Below are positions 23,892 to 34,419 of a stretch of 64,000 nucleotides of DNA, piece by piece. A model generated the notes under the pieces. It searched no databases, had not been told where the DNA came from, and saw nothing but the letters and a program-made list of their open reading frames with translations. Position 1 is the stretch's first letter; every line of letters starts with the position of its first letter. The position numbers and the translations under genes are program-made. The stretch comes from Diphasiastrum complanatum (Eukaryota > Streptophyta > Lycopodiopsida > Lycopodiales > Lycopodiaceae), in NCBI GenBank assembly GCA_029204225.1, contig CM055105.1, forward strand, positions 15,943,353-16,007,352, written 5' to 3'.

Positions 23892-24884
23892 ATGATTTTT
23901 TCGGTTGCCAATTATGTCACATAATCTTTGGGAGAGGGGCAAATGCTACTTGTAACATGCCTAGTAGATCCTCTGGCTTGGGCCTACTACATGCAATGTT
24001 GCACATGCTCCCAACAAATACCTACTCCATATCTAATTCAATCCCAAAAAAAAGGAACCAAAAAAATGCACATCGAACTTATTTTCACTCCTCGATCATT
24101 GTGTTTTAGAATCAAAATAAAACATTAAAGAAAACATTTTTCGATCCAAAATCACTTAGAAGAGACAAATCCATTTTCAAAAGAATCTTCACTTATCACA
24201 ATAGGACGATGCTAAAAAAATCATGATTTTTTCGGTTGCCAATTATGTCACATAATCTTTGGGAGAGGGGCAAATGCTACTTGTAACATGCCTAGTAGAT
24301 CCTCTGGCTTGGGCCTACTACATGCAATGTTGCACATGCTCCCAACAAATACCTACTCCATATCTAATTCAATCCCAAAAAAAAGGAACCAAAAAAATGC
24401 ACATCGAACTTATTTTCACTCCTCGATCATTGTGTTTTAGAATCAAAATAAAACATTAAAGAAAACATTTTTCGATCCAAAATCACTTAGAAGAGACAAA
24501 TCCATTTTCAAAAGAATCTTCACTTATCACAATAGGACGATGCTAAAAAAATCATGATTTTTTCGGTTGCCAATTATGTCACATAATCTTTGGGAGAGGG
24601 GCAAATGCTACTTGTAACATGCCTAGTAGATCCTCTGGCTTGGGCCTACTACATGCAATGTTGCACATGCTCCCAACAAATACCTACTCCATATCTAATT
24701 CAATCCCAAAAAAAAGGAACCAAAAAAATGCACATCGAACTTATTTTCACTCCTCGATCATTGTGTTTTAGAATCAAAATAAAACATTAAAGAAAACATT
24801 TTTCGATCCAAAATCACTTAGAAGAGACAAATCCATTTTCAAAAGAATCTTCACTTATCACAATAGGACGATGCTAAAAAAATC
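23892..24884. repeat. 331-bp unit tandemly repeated three times
   Basis: Units start at 23892, 24223 and 24554. By eye the three copies are identical, including A-runs and a shared 66-codon chance open frame. The array lies about 0.36-1.35 kb upstream of the squalene epoxidase start. Such identity means very recent amplification, or an assembly artefact. Confidence 0.97.
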
Positions 24885-25880
24885 GCTCTCAAAAGAAACC
24901 CAAAAAGCGAGTGGCTAAGGTCCTATTCCCACCAACCCATTAGCAATACTTATAAGGGTGGTTTCACAATACTTAAAATCCCTTTCATTTGGAGAGCAAA
25001 GCATTTATTTTTTAAATTCAAATTAGATAAGAAATCTATGTGTTTTATCGAAGGGGAGAGCAAGCACCCACCACTTACCCCCCAATACTCCAAGAGGCCC
25101 AAGGTACTCCCATGGTATATTGAGTACCTCAGGTTGGCACCTTTCAATGCCACCTAGGGGCAACTCTCACCCCTTGTGAATGTTGGAGAAGTGTGAGAAG
25201 TTCCCTCGGTGCGTGCACTATTGGTAACAATAGGCGAACACAATAATGAAATTAAGTTTAGAGCTAGGTGCGCGGTGTAGCGGAAGCAAGAGCAGACAAT
25301 CAGACAAAGCAATCAGAATGTCAGACAGAAAGTGAAAAGCATTGCAAATACTGACAGAAGTTGAACGCAGAACTAGACAACACTTTATTCAGATTGATTT
25401 AACGAAATACAAGTCAGTGATGCAGGTGAGCTCAAGACAATAGCGGGCGAAATTGCGTGCTCACAAAGCTAACTACAAACTGTAAAAGCTATGAGCTTAT
25501 TATTGATGATCCGTCTGAAGAGGAGAATCAATGCATGAAAGCATCTACTGTATTTGTCTCATTGGATTCAATATCCGTGTTTTTTTATCATTGATCAATA
25601 GCATACTCGTTCAGTATAGTAATTTACACGCTATCTACTTTTATACATATGAGTGTAGAAGAGATGGCGTGGAGCCGTTGCGCCGTTAGAGAGAAGATCG
25701 TGGTTGTTGTCATTGTCAAGTTGGTTGCACAGTACAGAGGATGAACGTGAGGAGGCCGATAAGTCTTCCCCGATTGGTTGCTTTTCTTGCATTACAGGAG
25801 TTCTCAAACTTAGAAGGGCCATTTGTTACGAGTTTTTTTTTTCAAATTGAAAATAACTTAGTTAGGCCATTCACTAGTCT
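24885..25880. other. Intergenic, nothing recognised
   Basis: No recognisable coding sequence, LTR border or RNA gene in this kilobase. Confidence 0.4.
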
Positions 25881-26891
25881 ATTTACTTTCGTATATTTGG
25901 AGCCCCGGATTGCATGATGTACCACTCTAAGAAGTCCTGTATATTGCGGATGGAGAACCATCCACAACTATGTCCATCATCTTGCTGAGCTGACTTCAAT
26001 CACAAAACGTATAATAGGTTAGTTGTGCACTCTGAAAAAAACAAATCATATTACCTATCAGATACTTGATGAGAAATACTTACTCCTGCATCAACAATCT
26101 CCAGGTGGCTATTTACAGTGGCCCCATCCGGCCTTGGCAAAAATGGCAATATTCTGTTGTACATCACGTCCATTTCGGCATGGGTAGAGCTCAAGGAATT
26201 CATCTTTAAACAGATGGGATTAATGATCCCATCTGAATCTTCCCTAAGGGAGATTATATGCATACTCCAATGCTTACAGCAAACAAGAGATAATTAGTTA
26301 AACTAAAGGAATTACAATACCCATTAAAAATATTACTTGAATATATACTATGTAGTCACTTACTTTTGGCAATATGAAATAATAAAGACTTTGGTCTCCG
26401 AGGTTGTATGGAGAAGATACTTCGTCGCCTGAGTTGGACTATGAAGGCTGTGTGCAAAAAAAGATAGCACAACTCCAATGTCCTTAGTATCATCGCATTT
26501 ACATCTACTTACAAAATACATCAAACCAGCCTCCACAACTGGATCTGATATATCTGTTGTCTTCTCCTTCAGGGCATCACAAAAGTCTTTATTTATGTGA
26601 TTTACATAATTGATTGAACTTAGACAAAGAAAAACCTCCTAGCTTATCAATCTCTTTGGCAACATACTCATCAAAAACTATATACCTCTCAGAATCCAAA
26701 AATGAATCTTTCGGATCAATAGGAAATCTTACACAAAGATCCTTATAAAAATCACCTATTAAACTTATATCTAGATCCGATATTATTTTATCTACAGTAG
26801 AGGTCATATCCTTGTTATTGTGGGATGGAATGGAGGGAATGGAAGAGGAACTACTTGAATAGTTAGGGGTGGTGGGAGGAGAAGAACGCAT
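25880..26891 (-). pseudogene. Ulp1/C48-like cysteine protease (SUMO protease fold), broken
   Basis: A multi-exon minus-strand reading. The N-terminus (26891-26595) is Ser/Pro-rich and then acidic. After a one-base shift, DFCDALKEK leads to VVEAGLMYFV, VVLSFFAHSL and ETKVFIISYC, ending near 26364 at GTAAGTG. The next exon (about 26270-26050) gives HWSMHIISL and NPICLKMNSL. The last (about 25985-25870) gives QQDDGHSCGWFSIRNI. This order, His in HWS, Asp position in (D/N)SL, Gln in QQ and Cys in CGWF, is the Ulp1 catalytic layout. The Asp is Asn here, and a frameshift separates the N-terminal part, so it is probably inactive. Plant Ulp1-like genes are often carried by DNA transposons (KI-MULEs), and KDZ/Zisupton elements also carry them. 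A host origin is possible. Confidence 0.7.
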
Positions 26892-26967
26892 TGCAGACTA
26901 ATGTGATGGTCCAACCAAAGGACGAAAGATATGAGGGGGGGGATGGTGATTCACTGAGTACTACCCT

Positions 26968-27528
26968 TTGCCTGGCAGGCCTGGTGGGCTTGGTCTGCTT
27001 TCTCCTTCTTCCTTGAGGAACAGGCCCTCTCTCTGTAGGTGGTGGCCTAGAGGTGAAGCCACTCTTAGAGACCTGATCGTATGTACTTCATCATTAGGAG
27101 ATGCAATTCATTTTCTCACTTTCATAGATGATTATTCTAGATGGTCTATAGTCATGTTCATTAAGCACAAATCTGAAGCCTTTGAATGCTTCAAGAGATT
27201 CAAGGCCATGGCTAAGACACAAACATCTATAGAAGTGAAAGCACTCCGAACTAATGGTGGCGGCAAATACATCTCTAACGAGATGTCCGACTACATGGCT
27301 GAACATGGTATTGGAAGACAGTTCACCACTTCCTATTCACCTCAACAGAACGATATTACAAAAAGGAAGAATCAAACTCTTCTCAACTTAGCCAGATCCA
27401 TGCTACATCAAGCACACCTACCTGCGAAGTTCTGGGCAGAAGCTATTGCCACAGCCTGTTACATGCAGAATAGATCCAGCACCAAAGCATCACTTGATTA
27501 TTGTGGTTTTGATGATTTTGGTCATTAA
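26968..27528 (+). pseudogene. Ty1/copia integrase core fragment
   Basis: Reads FLTFIDDYSRWSIVMFIKHK, LRTNGGGKYISNEMSDYM, YSPQQNDITKRKNQTLLN and MLHQAHLPAKFWAEAI. The second catalytic Asp (normally LRTDxGGE) is Asn, and the following Glu is Lys, so it cannot be active. The first ~130 bp is not integrase. It ends where a copia-like boundary passes into unrelated sequence. The distal part is inside the 549-bp tandem duplication. Confidence 0.85.
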
Positions 27529-28444
27529 CATTGAACAAACCAAAGCTTTTGGATACTGGTTATATAATTAATAGAGAAAAATTTGTGGTATTTGGAGGTA
27601 ATTTGTGTATTTCACAGATTTGACTCATGCTCAGCCTAGTGCCAAGCAAAGACATGATCGTAAGTTTACCAAACTTATCGATCTGTTTAAACATGTCATA
27701 CCCTGTGAGGAACACAATCGAGTATGTCGCTTCGTTCAGGAGGGTATGGCCTTCGTGTTTTTCTTATCTACTCTTATTCTGACGAGGCAAAATCTTCTAG
27801 GTCGTCCATGATTGGTTTGTCTGCCCCTACTACTCGTGTGGCTTTAGAGGTTTCCATTACTGATGAGGTTTTAGGAGATGTAGAAGAGGCCAGGCAGAAC
27901 GATATTACAGAAAAGAAGAATCAAACTCTTCTCAACTTAGTCAGATCCATGCTACATCAAGCACACCTACCTGCGAAGTTCTGGGCAGAAGCTATTGCCA
28001 CAGCCTGTTACATGCAGAATAGATCCAGCACCAAAGCATCACTTGATTATTGTGGTTTTGATGATTTTGGTCATTAACATTGAACAAACCAAAGCTTTTG
28101 AGATACTGGTTATATAATTAATAGAGAAAAATTCATGGTATTTGGAGGTAATTTGTGTATTTCACATATTTGACTCATGCTCAGCCTAGTGCCAAGCAAA
28201 GACATGATCGTAAGTTTACCAAACTTATCAATCTATTTAAACGTGTCATACCCTGTGAGGAACACAATCGAGTATGTCGCTTCGTTCAAGAGGGTATGGC
28301 CTTCGTGTTTTTCTTATCTATTCTTATCCTGACGAGGCAGAATCTTCTAGGTCGTCCATAATTTTTTTGCCTGCCCCTACTACTCGTGTGGCTTCAGAGG
28401 TTTCCATTACTGATGAGGTTTTAGGAGATGTAGAGGAGGCCAGG
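27346..28444 (+). repeat. 549-bp tandem duplication spanning the copia/host junction
   Basis: Units 27346-27894 and 27895-28444 are about 97% identical by eye, with one small indel near 28100. Each carries the end of the copia integrase (from QNDIT to DDFGH) followed by the sequence that leads into the unrecognised gene at 28.3 kb. The join creates a fused ARQ-NDIT reading. The breakpoint falls on CAGAACGATATTAC, present at both unit starts. Confidence 0.95.
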
Positions 28445-29461
28445 CAAGCACAACAATATGATCTTGCCAAGGCTCGTTCTCTGTCTATCTCTCCCTTATC
28501 TACCGTGAGCGAGATTGACCAGAGCAGAACCCTGATGGACCTCCATGTGTACCATATTGACGATATTGCATTCTTGTCCATTAGCGACATCGGAGACGTA
28601 ATGGATCTCAGAGAAGATGAGATATTATCGCTTATGTCGAGGATGATTTCTGAATTTAATGATTTTATTGACTTTGATGATGACGACCCCATAGATGGCA
28701 TCGACTATGAGGATCAGGTAGAATGGGCAAGTGGCACATATGCCCCTCAAAGGATGCTATCTGAGAGCAGGGCATATGAGGCTAATATGTCGAGTGAGGA
28801 GGAGTTTTTGGCTTTTCAGAAAAACTATCCGCCACCTCCCATATATACTATTCCAGCTGACCAACAATCGACCATTATTGCTGGTCACAATTAGGAAGCT
28901 GCTGGTGTGATCCAAGCTGACGAGGAGGCTTTGGTAAATACACCTTCTCAAAAATCATTTACTATTTAACGTGTAACTGATGATTGATCTGCTAGTTTGA
29001 CTAACACTTGATTATGTGTTGTAGGAAATCGTTGAAGTTGATGCCTTTGCTAGCATGCATGGAGGATTGAGAGAGAGACAAGGCGGGAGACAAAAGGATG
29101 CCTCATTGGCTCATTATTTGAAACATTTTGTAAATAACGAAATTTGTATTCTTCATGAAAGGTTTTTTGTAAATGCGGGAACCTTAATCATGGCCGTCAA
29201 GGCCCTGTCTTATTTTGCCCAAGGGCATAAATATCCAAAAATACATATAGAATCATTTTTGTCAAAAGAGATGTTGCTCTTAAAGTGTCCAATTACGTGC
29301 CAAAAAATATTCCTATGAGATCATTTGCTCTGGCCATTCTATCAGGATATATAGATCTGAGCAAAAGGCGATCCACTCGATTTTTGGATCCGTATGATAG
29401 GAAAAAGTTCCTTCATGACCATATAGCAAAAATTGTCCTTAGAGACAATGAAAAAAAATGA
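28274..29461 (+). CDS. Unrecognised split gene (acidic protein), two exons
   Basis: Exon 1 runs to 28933 and exon 2 starts at 29025. The 91-bp intron has GT...GTAG borders and joins the two open frames in phase 0, good evidence for real coding. The protein has a Ser/Arg-rich start, then a very acidic centre (DLREDE, DFIDFDDDDPIDG, about 28605-28700), then a mixed C-terminal part (LAHYLKHFVNNEI, ALSYFAQGH, FALAILSGYIDL). A TAG at 28892 and a frameshift near 29255 interrupt it, and the real start may lie further upstream within the duplicated sequence. It ends 147 bp from the stop of the convergent transposase-like gene. I recognise no family; it may be the second gene of that element. Confidence 0.5.
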
Positions 29462-29608
29462 TTGTACTCTTTTCCATTAAATGTATGTGAAATTTGAGAA
29501 TTTTTGATCACACACGTTTGATCTTTATTGAATGCCATCAATCTAATTTTGGCTTATACATTTACATGCTTTTTTGAATCTTTGATATTCAATTGATCTT
29601 GTTGTGTA

Positions 29609-32016
29609 TCAAACTTGAACTCGTCTATAAAACCATTGGAATAGCTGAACGATGTAACTATTTTTTGAGGATGTTCCACCATGTTTTGTATTTCGATGAA
29701 ATGTTGCTCTTGCCTGCCAATGTGATTTTTCCATTCCTTGTGAGGACCATATACTCAAACTACCATACTTTTTTGCAAAAATTGATACATGATGCCTTAG
29801 TATGTGCTGCAATATCAAAGATTTATGCATTGGTTAGAAAAATATGCATTGGTTAGAATCTATCAAGCAAGTTATACTAAAATTATAAAATTGTAAGACA
29901 TTGTTCAAATGTATCTTACCATGTAGTGGGTGATGTGATCTGAGCCTACAAAATCTATTGATGTTCTCTCCAATAGGATGCATCTGCATATGAAATTGTG
30001 TCTTTTCTAAGCACTTCAACCATATTGTCGAGCTTTTTCCAAACTTCAACCTTCTTTACCCTTGTTGTTCCTTTATCTTCAAAGTATTCTGTTGCAGAAA
30101 TCACATCTTTCCAAACTGAGTATTGGATCTTAGACAACTCTTTAGAATGATTTGATAAAAATCGACGAGCTTTGACTCCTCTTATGCTAGATTTACTAGG
30201 TACGTTTCCTGTTTTTCCCGAAAGCTTTTCATCTTTTTGTATTTTAACATGGCCTTTATGAAGGCCTGCTTTTGACAACACTTTCTCTAATTGAGCAATT
30301 GCTTGTTTTGATGTTGACTTTGGCTTAGTATTCCATGCAGACAAGATATGAAGATATATTAATTTCTCTATGATCCTCACCTCTCCAAGGAGTGTGCAAA
30401 TATGCACATTAGTAAAGGAATTGGTAGTACTGGTTTCCAGTTGGGATCTTCAATATCTCTTGAAACTCTTGTGTTCGTTGAAATGTCATTTGATGATTTC
30501 ATCTAATATAGACATGGATGTTTCGAATTTGCTCCATGAGATACATTGAACATACATTTCAATGACTTCAAGTCTCCAGCTAAATGCCATTCCACAAAAA
30601 ATTCACCTCTTTTAAAAACACTAAGTACTTTGCCATTCATATGATCCTTTATGATATCTAGATAACTTGTTATGCCAAAAATCCAGGAAAGAACATCGTG
30701 ATCCTCCTTGATAACATGTTCAACATATGGAATTACAAGTTTTTATATATTCAAAACAATTACCAAAAGAAATCCGCACATGAATAACAGCCATTTTTTT
30801 TACCTAAAAACATTCTAGCCACCATATGTTGTTTTTTGATTGCACACTGAAGTTGAGATCCCTTGAGTCTGTTGCATTGCTCAATGCTCCATTCATGAGA
30901 GTAATACTTATTCTTTCCAACTTTTGTCCTTTTATAACTTCCGATTCATCTAGCTTGACCACCAAAATAACTTTGCTCATACTAACACTTGTAGTATTAT
31001 AGAATTTCACTATAAATCTCAATAAATGATTCAAATCCACAAATAAGTTGTTGGTAGAATTATATGACAAATTGCTAGACTTTCAATTGTAAATCTCATT
31101 GATGTGAAAATGTATTCCAATGACGTTTTGCATACCCGGTATTCAATACATCTCTCTCCAATCTTATCTGAAAAGGACGAGGAATGGGAAATTTTCTTAC
31201 ATGCAATTGTCCAAAAGCCTCTTTAATAATTTTAAATATACTGGCATATGCCTCCCTGCTAATACCTGAGAAACCACATGCTCCCTGAATTAACGTTTGG
31301 TCGATTACCTTACCAACCTCGTTCATCAAAGCCTCAGTGACCTTGGACTTGATTCAAGAATATCGATTATTGTCCAATAAAGACTTTGTGGACTTGGTTG
31401 TCAATACCGAACTCAGTGATTTTATGAGGTCATTGTCCTTCAGATGCTTATTTGCAACCAATGTTGATCTGCAAATGATTATGAAAATCAAGAAACCCAA
31501 ATAGGACACATAATAAATGTCATGCTACTTCACAAAACTAAAATAAAATTGATTCAAATCAAATCCTTACTTGAATGCTTGAATCCTTTTTCTCCGTTGG
31601 CCTCCATTTAGCGAAAGCTCATCAATGTCCTTCAGAATTCTTTTTCGCTTGTTTCTTTTTAATTTCTTATCTAGTATGCGAGTTTCTTCTTTTAACTGGT
31701 CATTTGATATACGTAATGTTTGAACAACTTGTCAGAATTGATCATTACTTGCATTCAAATTTAACATAATATTATGTAAACGTGCATTATCTTCTTTTGT
31801 TTGTAATAATGCAATCTCTTTTTCTCTAGAGTCAGCAAGCAAACCATTTAACATACATTCTAAACTCTGTATTTTCTGAACCAAGTCTGCAACACCATAA
31901 GTCGTCAATCTTTCACAATAACCCAGTAAACCGTTTTCTCCATCACACAAAAACTTTATCAATTGTGTGATGGATTGGAATTGTGAAGCTTGACAGACCA
32001 AAAAGAAAATAGACAC
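29609..32016 (-). pseudogene. Unassigned RNase-H-fold transposase-like gene, multi-exon, lightly broken
   Basis: Read right to left: a coiled-coil and basic segment (32016-31575, one internal TGA, donor AA|GTAAGG); a helical block with SGISREAYASIFKI and FPIPRPFQIRLERDVLN (31470-31096, one TGA); VILVVKLDESEVIKGQKLE and RISITLM (about 30980-30890); GEFFVEWHLAGDLKSLKCM with SHGANSKHPCLY (about 30610-30510, then a TAG where a second Cys is expected); VHICTLLGEVRIIEKLIYLH, DEKLSGK and KARRFLS (30407-29955); DHITHYM ending at 29920|GTAAG; and a last exon 29806-29609 with YGSLSIWSSQGMEKSHWQAR and LFQWFYRRVQ. The pattern of an early Asp strand, a later GD-L-K-L block, a C..C pair and a late E-K motif fits a DDE transposase core. 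From memory, similar uncharacterised proteins occur in mosses and in some animals; I cannot name the superfamily. Confidence 0.6.
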
Positions 32017-32029
32017 TATTCTTCATCCA

Positions 32030-32490
32030 TGGTGTACCTGAGATTCTATGTTTATTCTCTCGCTAGTTAAAACGAGGGACACAATCTCATTTTCAAATTT
32101 GAAAAAGTTAGTTAATGAGCGTCATAGGTTCTTGAAGTCACAGTTGCATGCATCATAATCGTGTCATGTTCACTACACATTACTAGTAAGGTTAAGCTAA
32201 ACTGGACCTGAAAGTCCATCGGAGTTTTAAAATCCGGCATTTTTTTTGGTCCTACGTGGCATTTCTTAGACGGCCATTTTGATGTTTGTAACTCCTCTAA
32301 TGATGGAGGACAAGGTAATCAAAGGTTTTTCGGTAGAGGTTGAAGATTGGGTACACGTACATGGTTAATCCTTGATGTATCCTCTTGAGTGGAAAGATTA
32401 TGATATATGTGCATGGGAGCTTAGGAAGTGTCCCTAGTGGCTGGACTACCCAAAAGTGTGAAGACTTGTAAAACATATCGATCTTACATA
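32030..32490. other. Spacer, nothing recognised
   Basis: Sequence between the transposase-like gene and the copia LTR. No feature recognised; it could contain the terminal repeat of the DNA element. Confidence 0.35.
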
Positions 32491-33316
32491 TGCTGATTTT
32501 AAGGGTTCTACCCATGTAAATTGATTGTACATATTCAAGGTGTGTGAATTGAGCACATATCCTTGTAGAATAGGGCGAGTTTGGGTTAGGTAGATCAAGT
32601 TCCAATGACATGCATAAAGTCTAGTTGGTCTAGTATGACATGCAACAATGTTCATGATGTCTAGATTGACATGCATGTAGATTTAGGCATGGAAATGGTC
32701 TAATATGACCTTGTAGAAACTCGAGCCATCATAAATGCATTGTGTTCTAACTTTCCATTGTGACATGCAAGGCATGCAAATACTCTAATGGACACATGCA
32801 AGTAGAATTGTAGGTTCGTAGTTGAGAGATTGACATTTGGAAGAAGTAGGTAGAAGTTAGGTGCAATTTTTGCATGCAAGCTGTTAGGTGTCAATATGGT
32901 AGTAGTTTACACTTGAATAGGTGTAGGGAATGCATTGAATGCTAGTAGTACTACAAATTTATGCTCTCCTATATATGTACATATGGTTCTCATTCATTTC
33001 TAATGATGAATTAAGCATTGGTAAGGTCATAATGTCAAAATTGGATCCCATGCTATTTTGCTTGTAATTGTATTCTCTCTCTAACTCGAGATTGGTGTCT
33101 TCTTCATACATTATTTTGCTTGTGTACTTTCCCTATTTGTGAGGAATTAATGTAGCTTTGATCTGTAGCATTCTAGATTGTGCTCTAGCCTCAGATCTAT
33201 TGGTAGATTGTAGTATTACTCTGCAGGTGATCTGTGTGCTACCATAAAGCATGGTAAAGATCATTCACAGTTTTGGTGTGGTTCTCCACACGTGTGAAGT
33301 TTTTGGATCTTTCCCA
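32491..33316 (+). repeat. 5' LTR of a copia element
   Basis: About 826 bp from TGCTGATTTT to TTCCCA, directly followed by the PBS. Its first ~445 bp recur at 36377-36821 with about 95% identity. Some similarity extends 15-20 bases further left, so the exact start is uncertain. Confidence 0.8.
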
Positions 33317-33329
33317 TGGTATCAGAGCC
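33317..33329 (+). promoter_or_regulatory. tRNA-Met primer-binding site of the copia element
   Basis: TGGTATCAGAGCC immediately after the LTR end, the standard plant PBS. Confidence 0.9.
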
Positions 33330-34419
33330 ATACCATGCTTTGAATGCTACTAACATCAAGTGTATGAAGAATTCTGTGACCTAGGAAGCTGTTTACCACT
33401 TTTCTGTTGTCTAGTATTTAACAGTTTTTGGATGAATAAGATTAGAATTGGTATTTTCAGGTCTGAATATAGGTTGTACGAAATTCTGACTTTTCACACA
33501 TGTGAAAGCCCAAAATACATCATTCTATTCTATTGCCTTTATGCTAGATCCAAAGGTACTAACATTATAGCTTGTTGGAAAGCTAGAAGAGCCCTCTTTC
33601 CATTGCAATTAGTTTTAATTCATTCTGATGACCCTAGTAGGAGTTATAAGCTCTTAAAGAAGGGTATGGAGAGACCCAAAACCTGAGTGGACACTTTTTG
33701 AATTGATTGTATTGCATGCATGATTCATCATTCTCAATTTTGTGTAATCAATCTGAGACAGAATTGGATAAGTCAAGATTCTGTTGTCATAGTCACATCA
33801 TTTCACACAAAGGAAGTGTGTTTGAGTTGCATGTGTGTTTCTAGAGTGTTTTTCATTCATTTGAAACTCGTGGAAAAACTTGACATCTGACTTGTAAGTG
33901 CTTCATCAAGAGATAGAGGCTAGATCCAAATTCAAAGTAATTGATTTTCTATTGTGAGCAAGAACTCACATAATTGTTGCAAGTTTTTGCATAGGATTTG
34001 GTAGCATACCCAATTGTTTTTGGTCCTATTGTAAAAGAGAAGCAACACATTCAAATCCATTTTTTGAGTATACCAATTCAACAAAATCGAGACCTAGACA
34101 AAGTTTTGAGTCATTTAACACATTGCTTCATAGAATTTGAGTATGTTTGAGTCAATAGTGTTGTCTTTGAGCATTCCACATGTGCCAAAAGAAGAAAGAA
34201 CCAAAATTTGTCTATACTCCAATTCACTTTGAGAGGTTGATCTAGTTTGCATTATATTGGTGGAATATTTGAGACTTATCTCAAATATAGTTGCAAGATT
34301 TCACATAGGATTTGGTAGTTCACCCTCTGAAAATTCCTATTGTGAGAAGTGTAGCAACATTTAGTTTGTTAGGAACAAGATCAAATATTTTTGTCCATTT
34401 ACAAGAAGTCTTCACATTC

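Noticed and set aside
23928-24790. The same 66-residue open frame three times
   Set aside because: It is repeated only because the 331-bp unit is; no codon bias, start context or known motif supports it.
23892-24884. Repeat array as a CRISPR
   Set aside because: Units are 331 bp, contiguous and without spacers, in a plant nuclear context.
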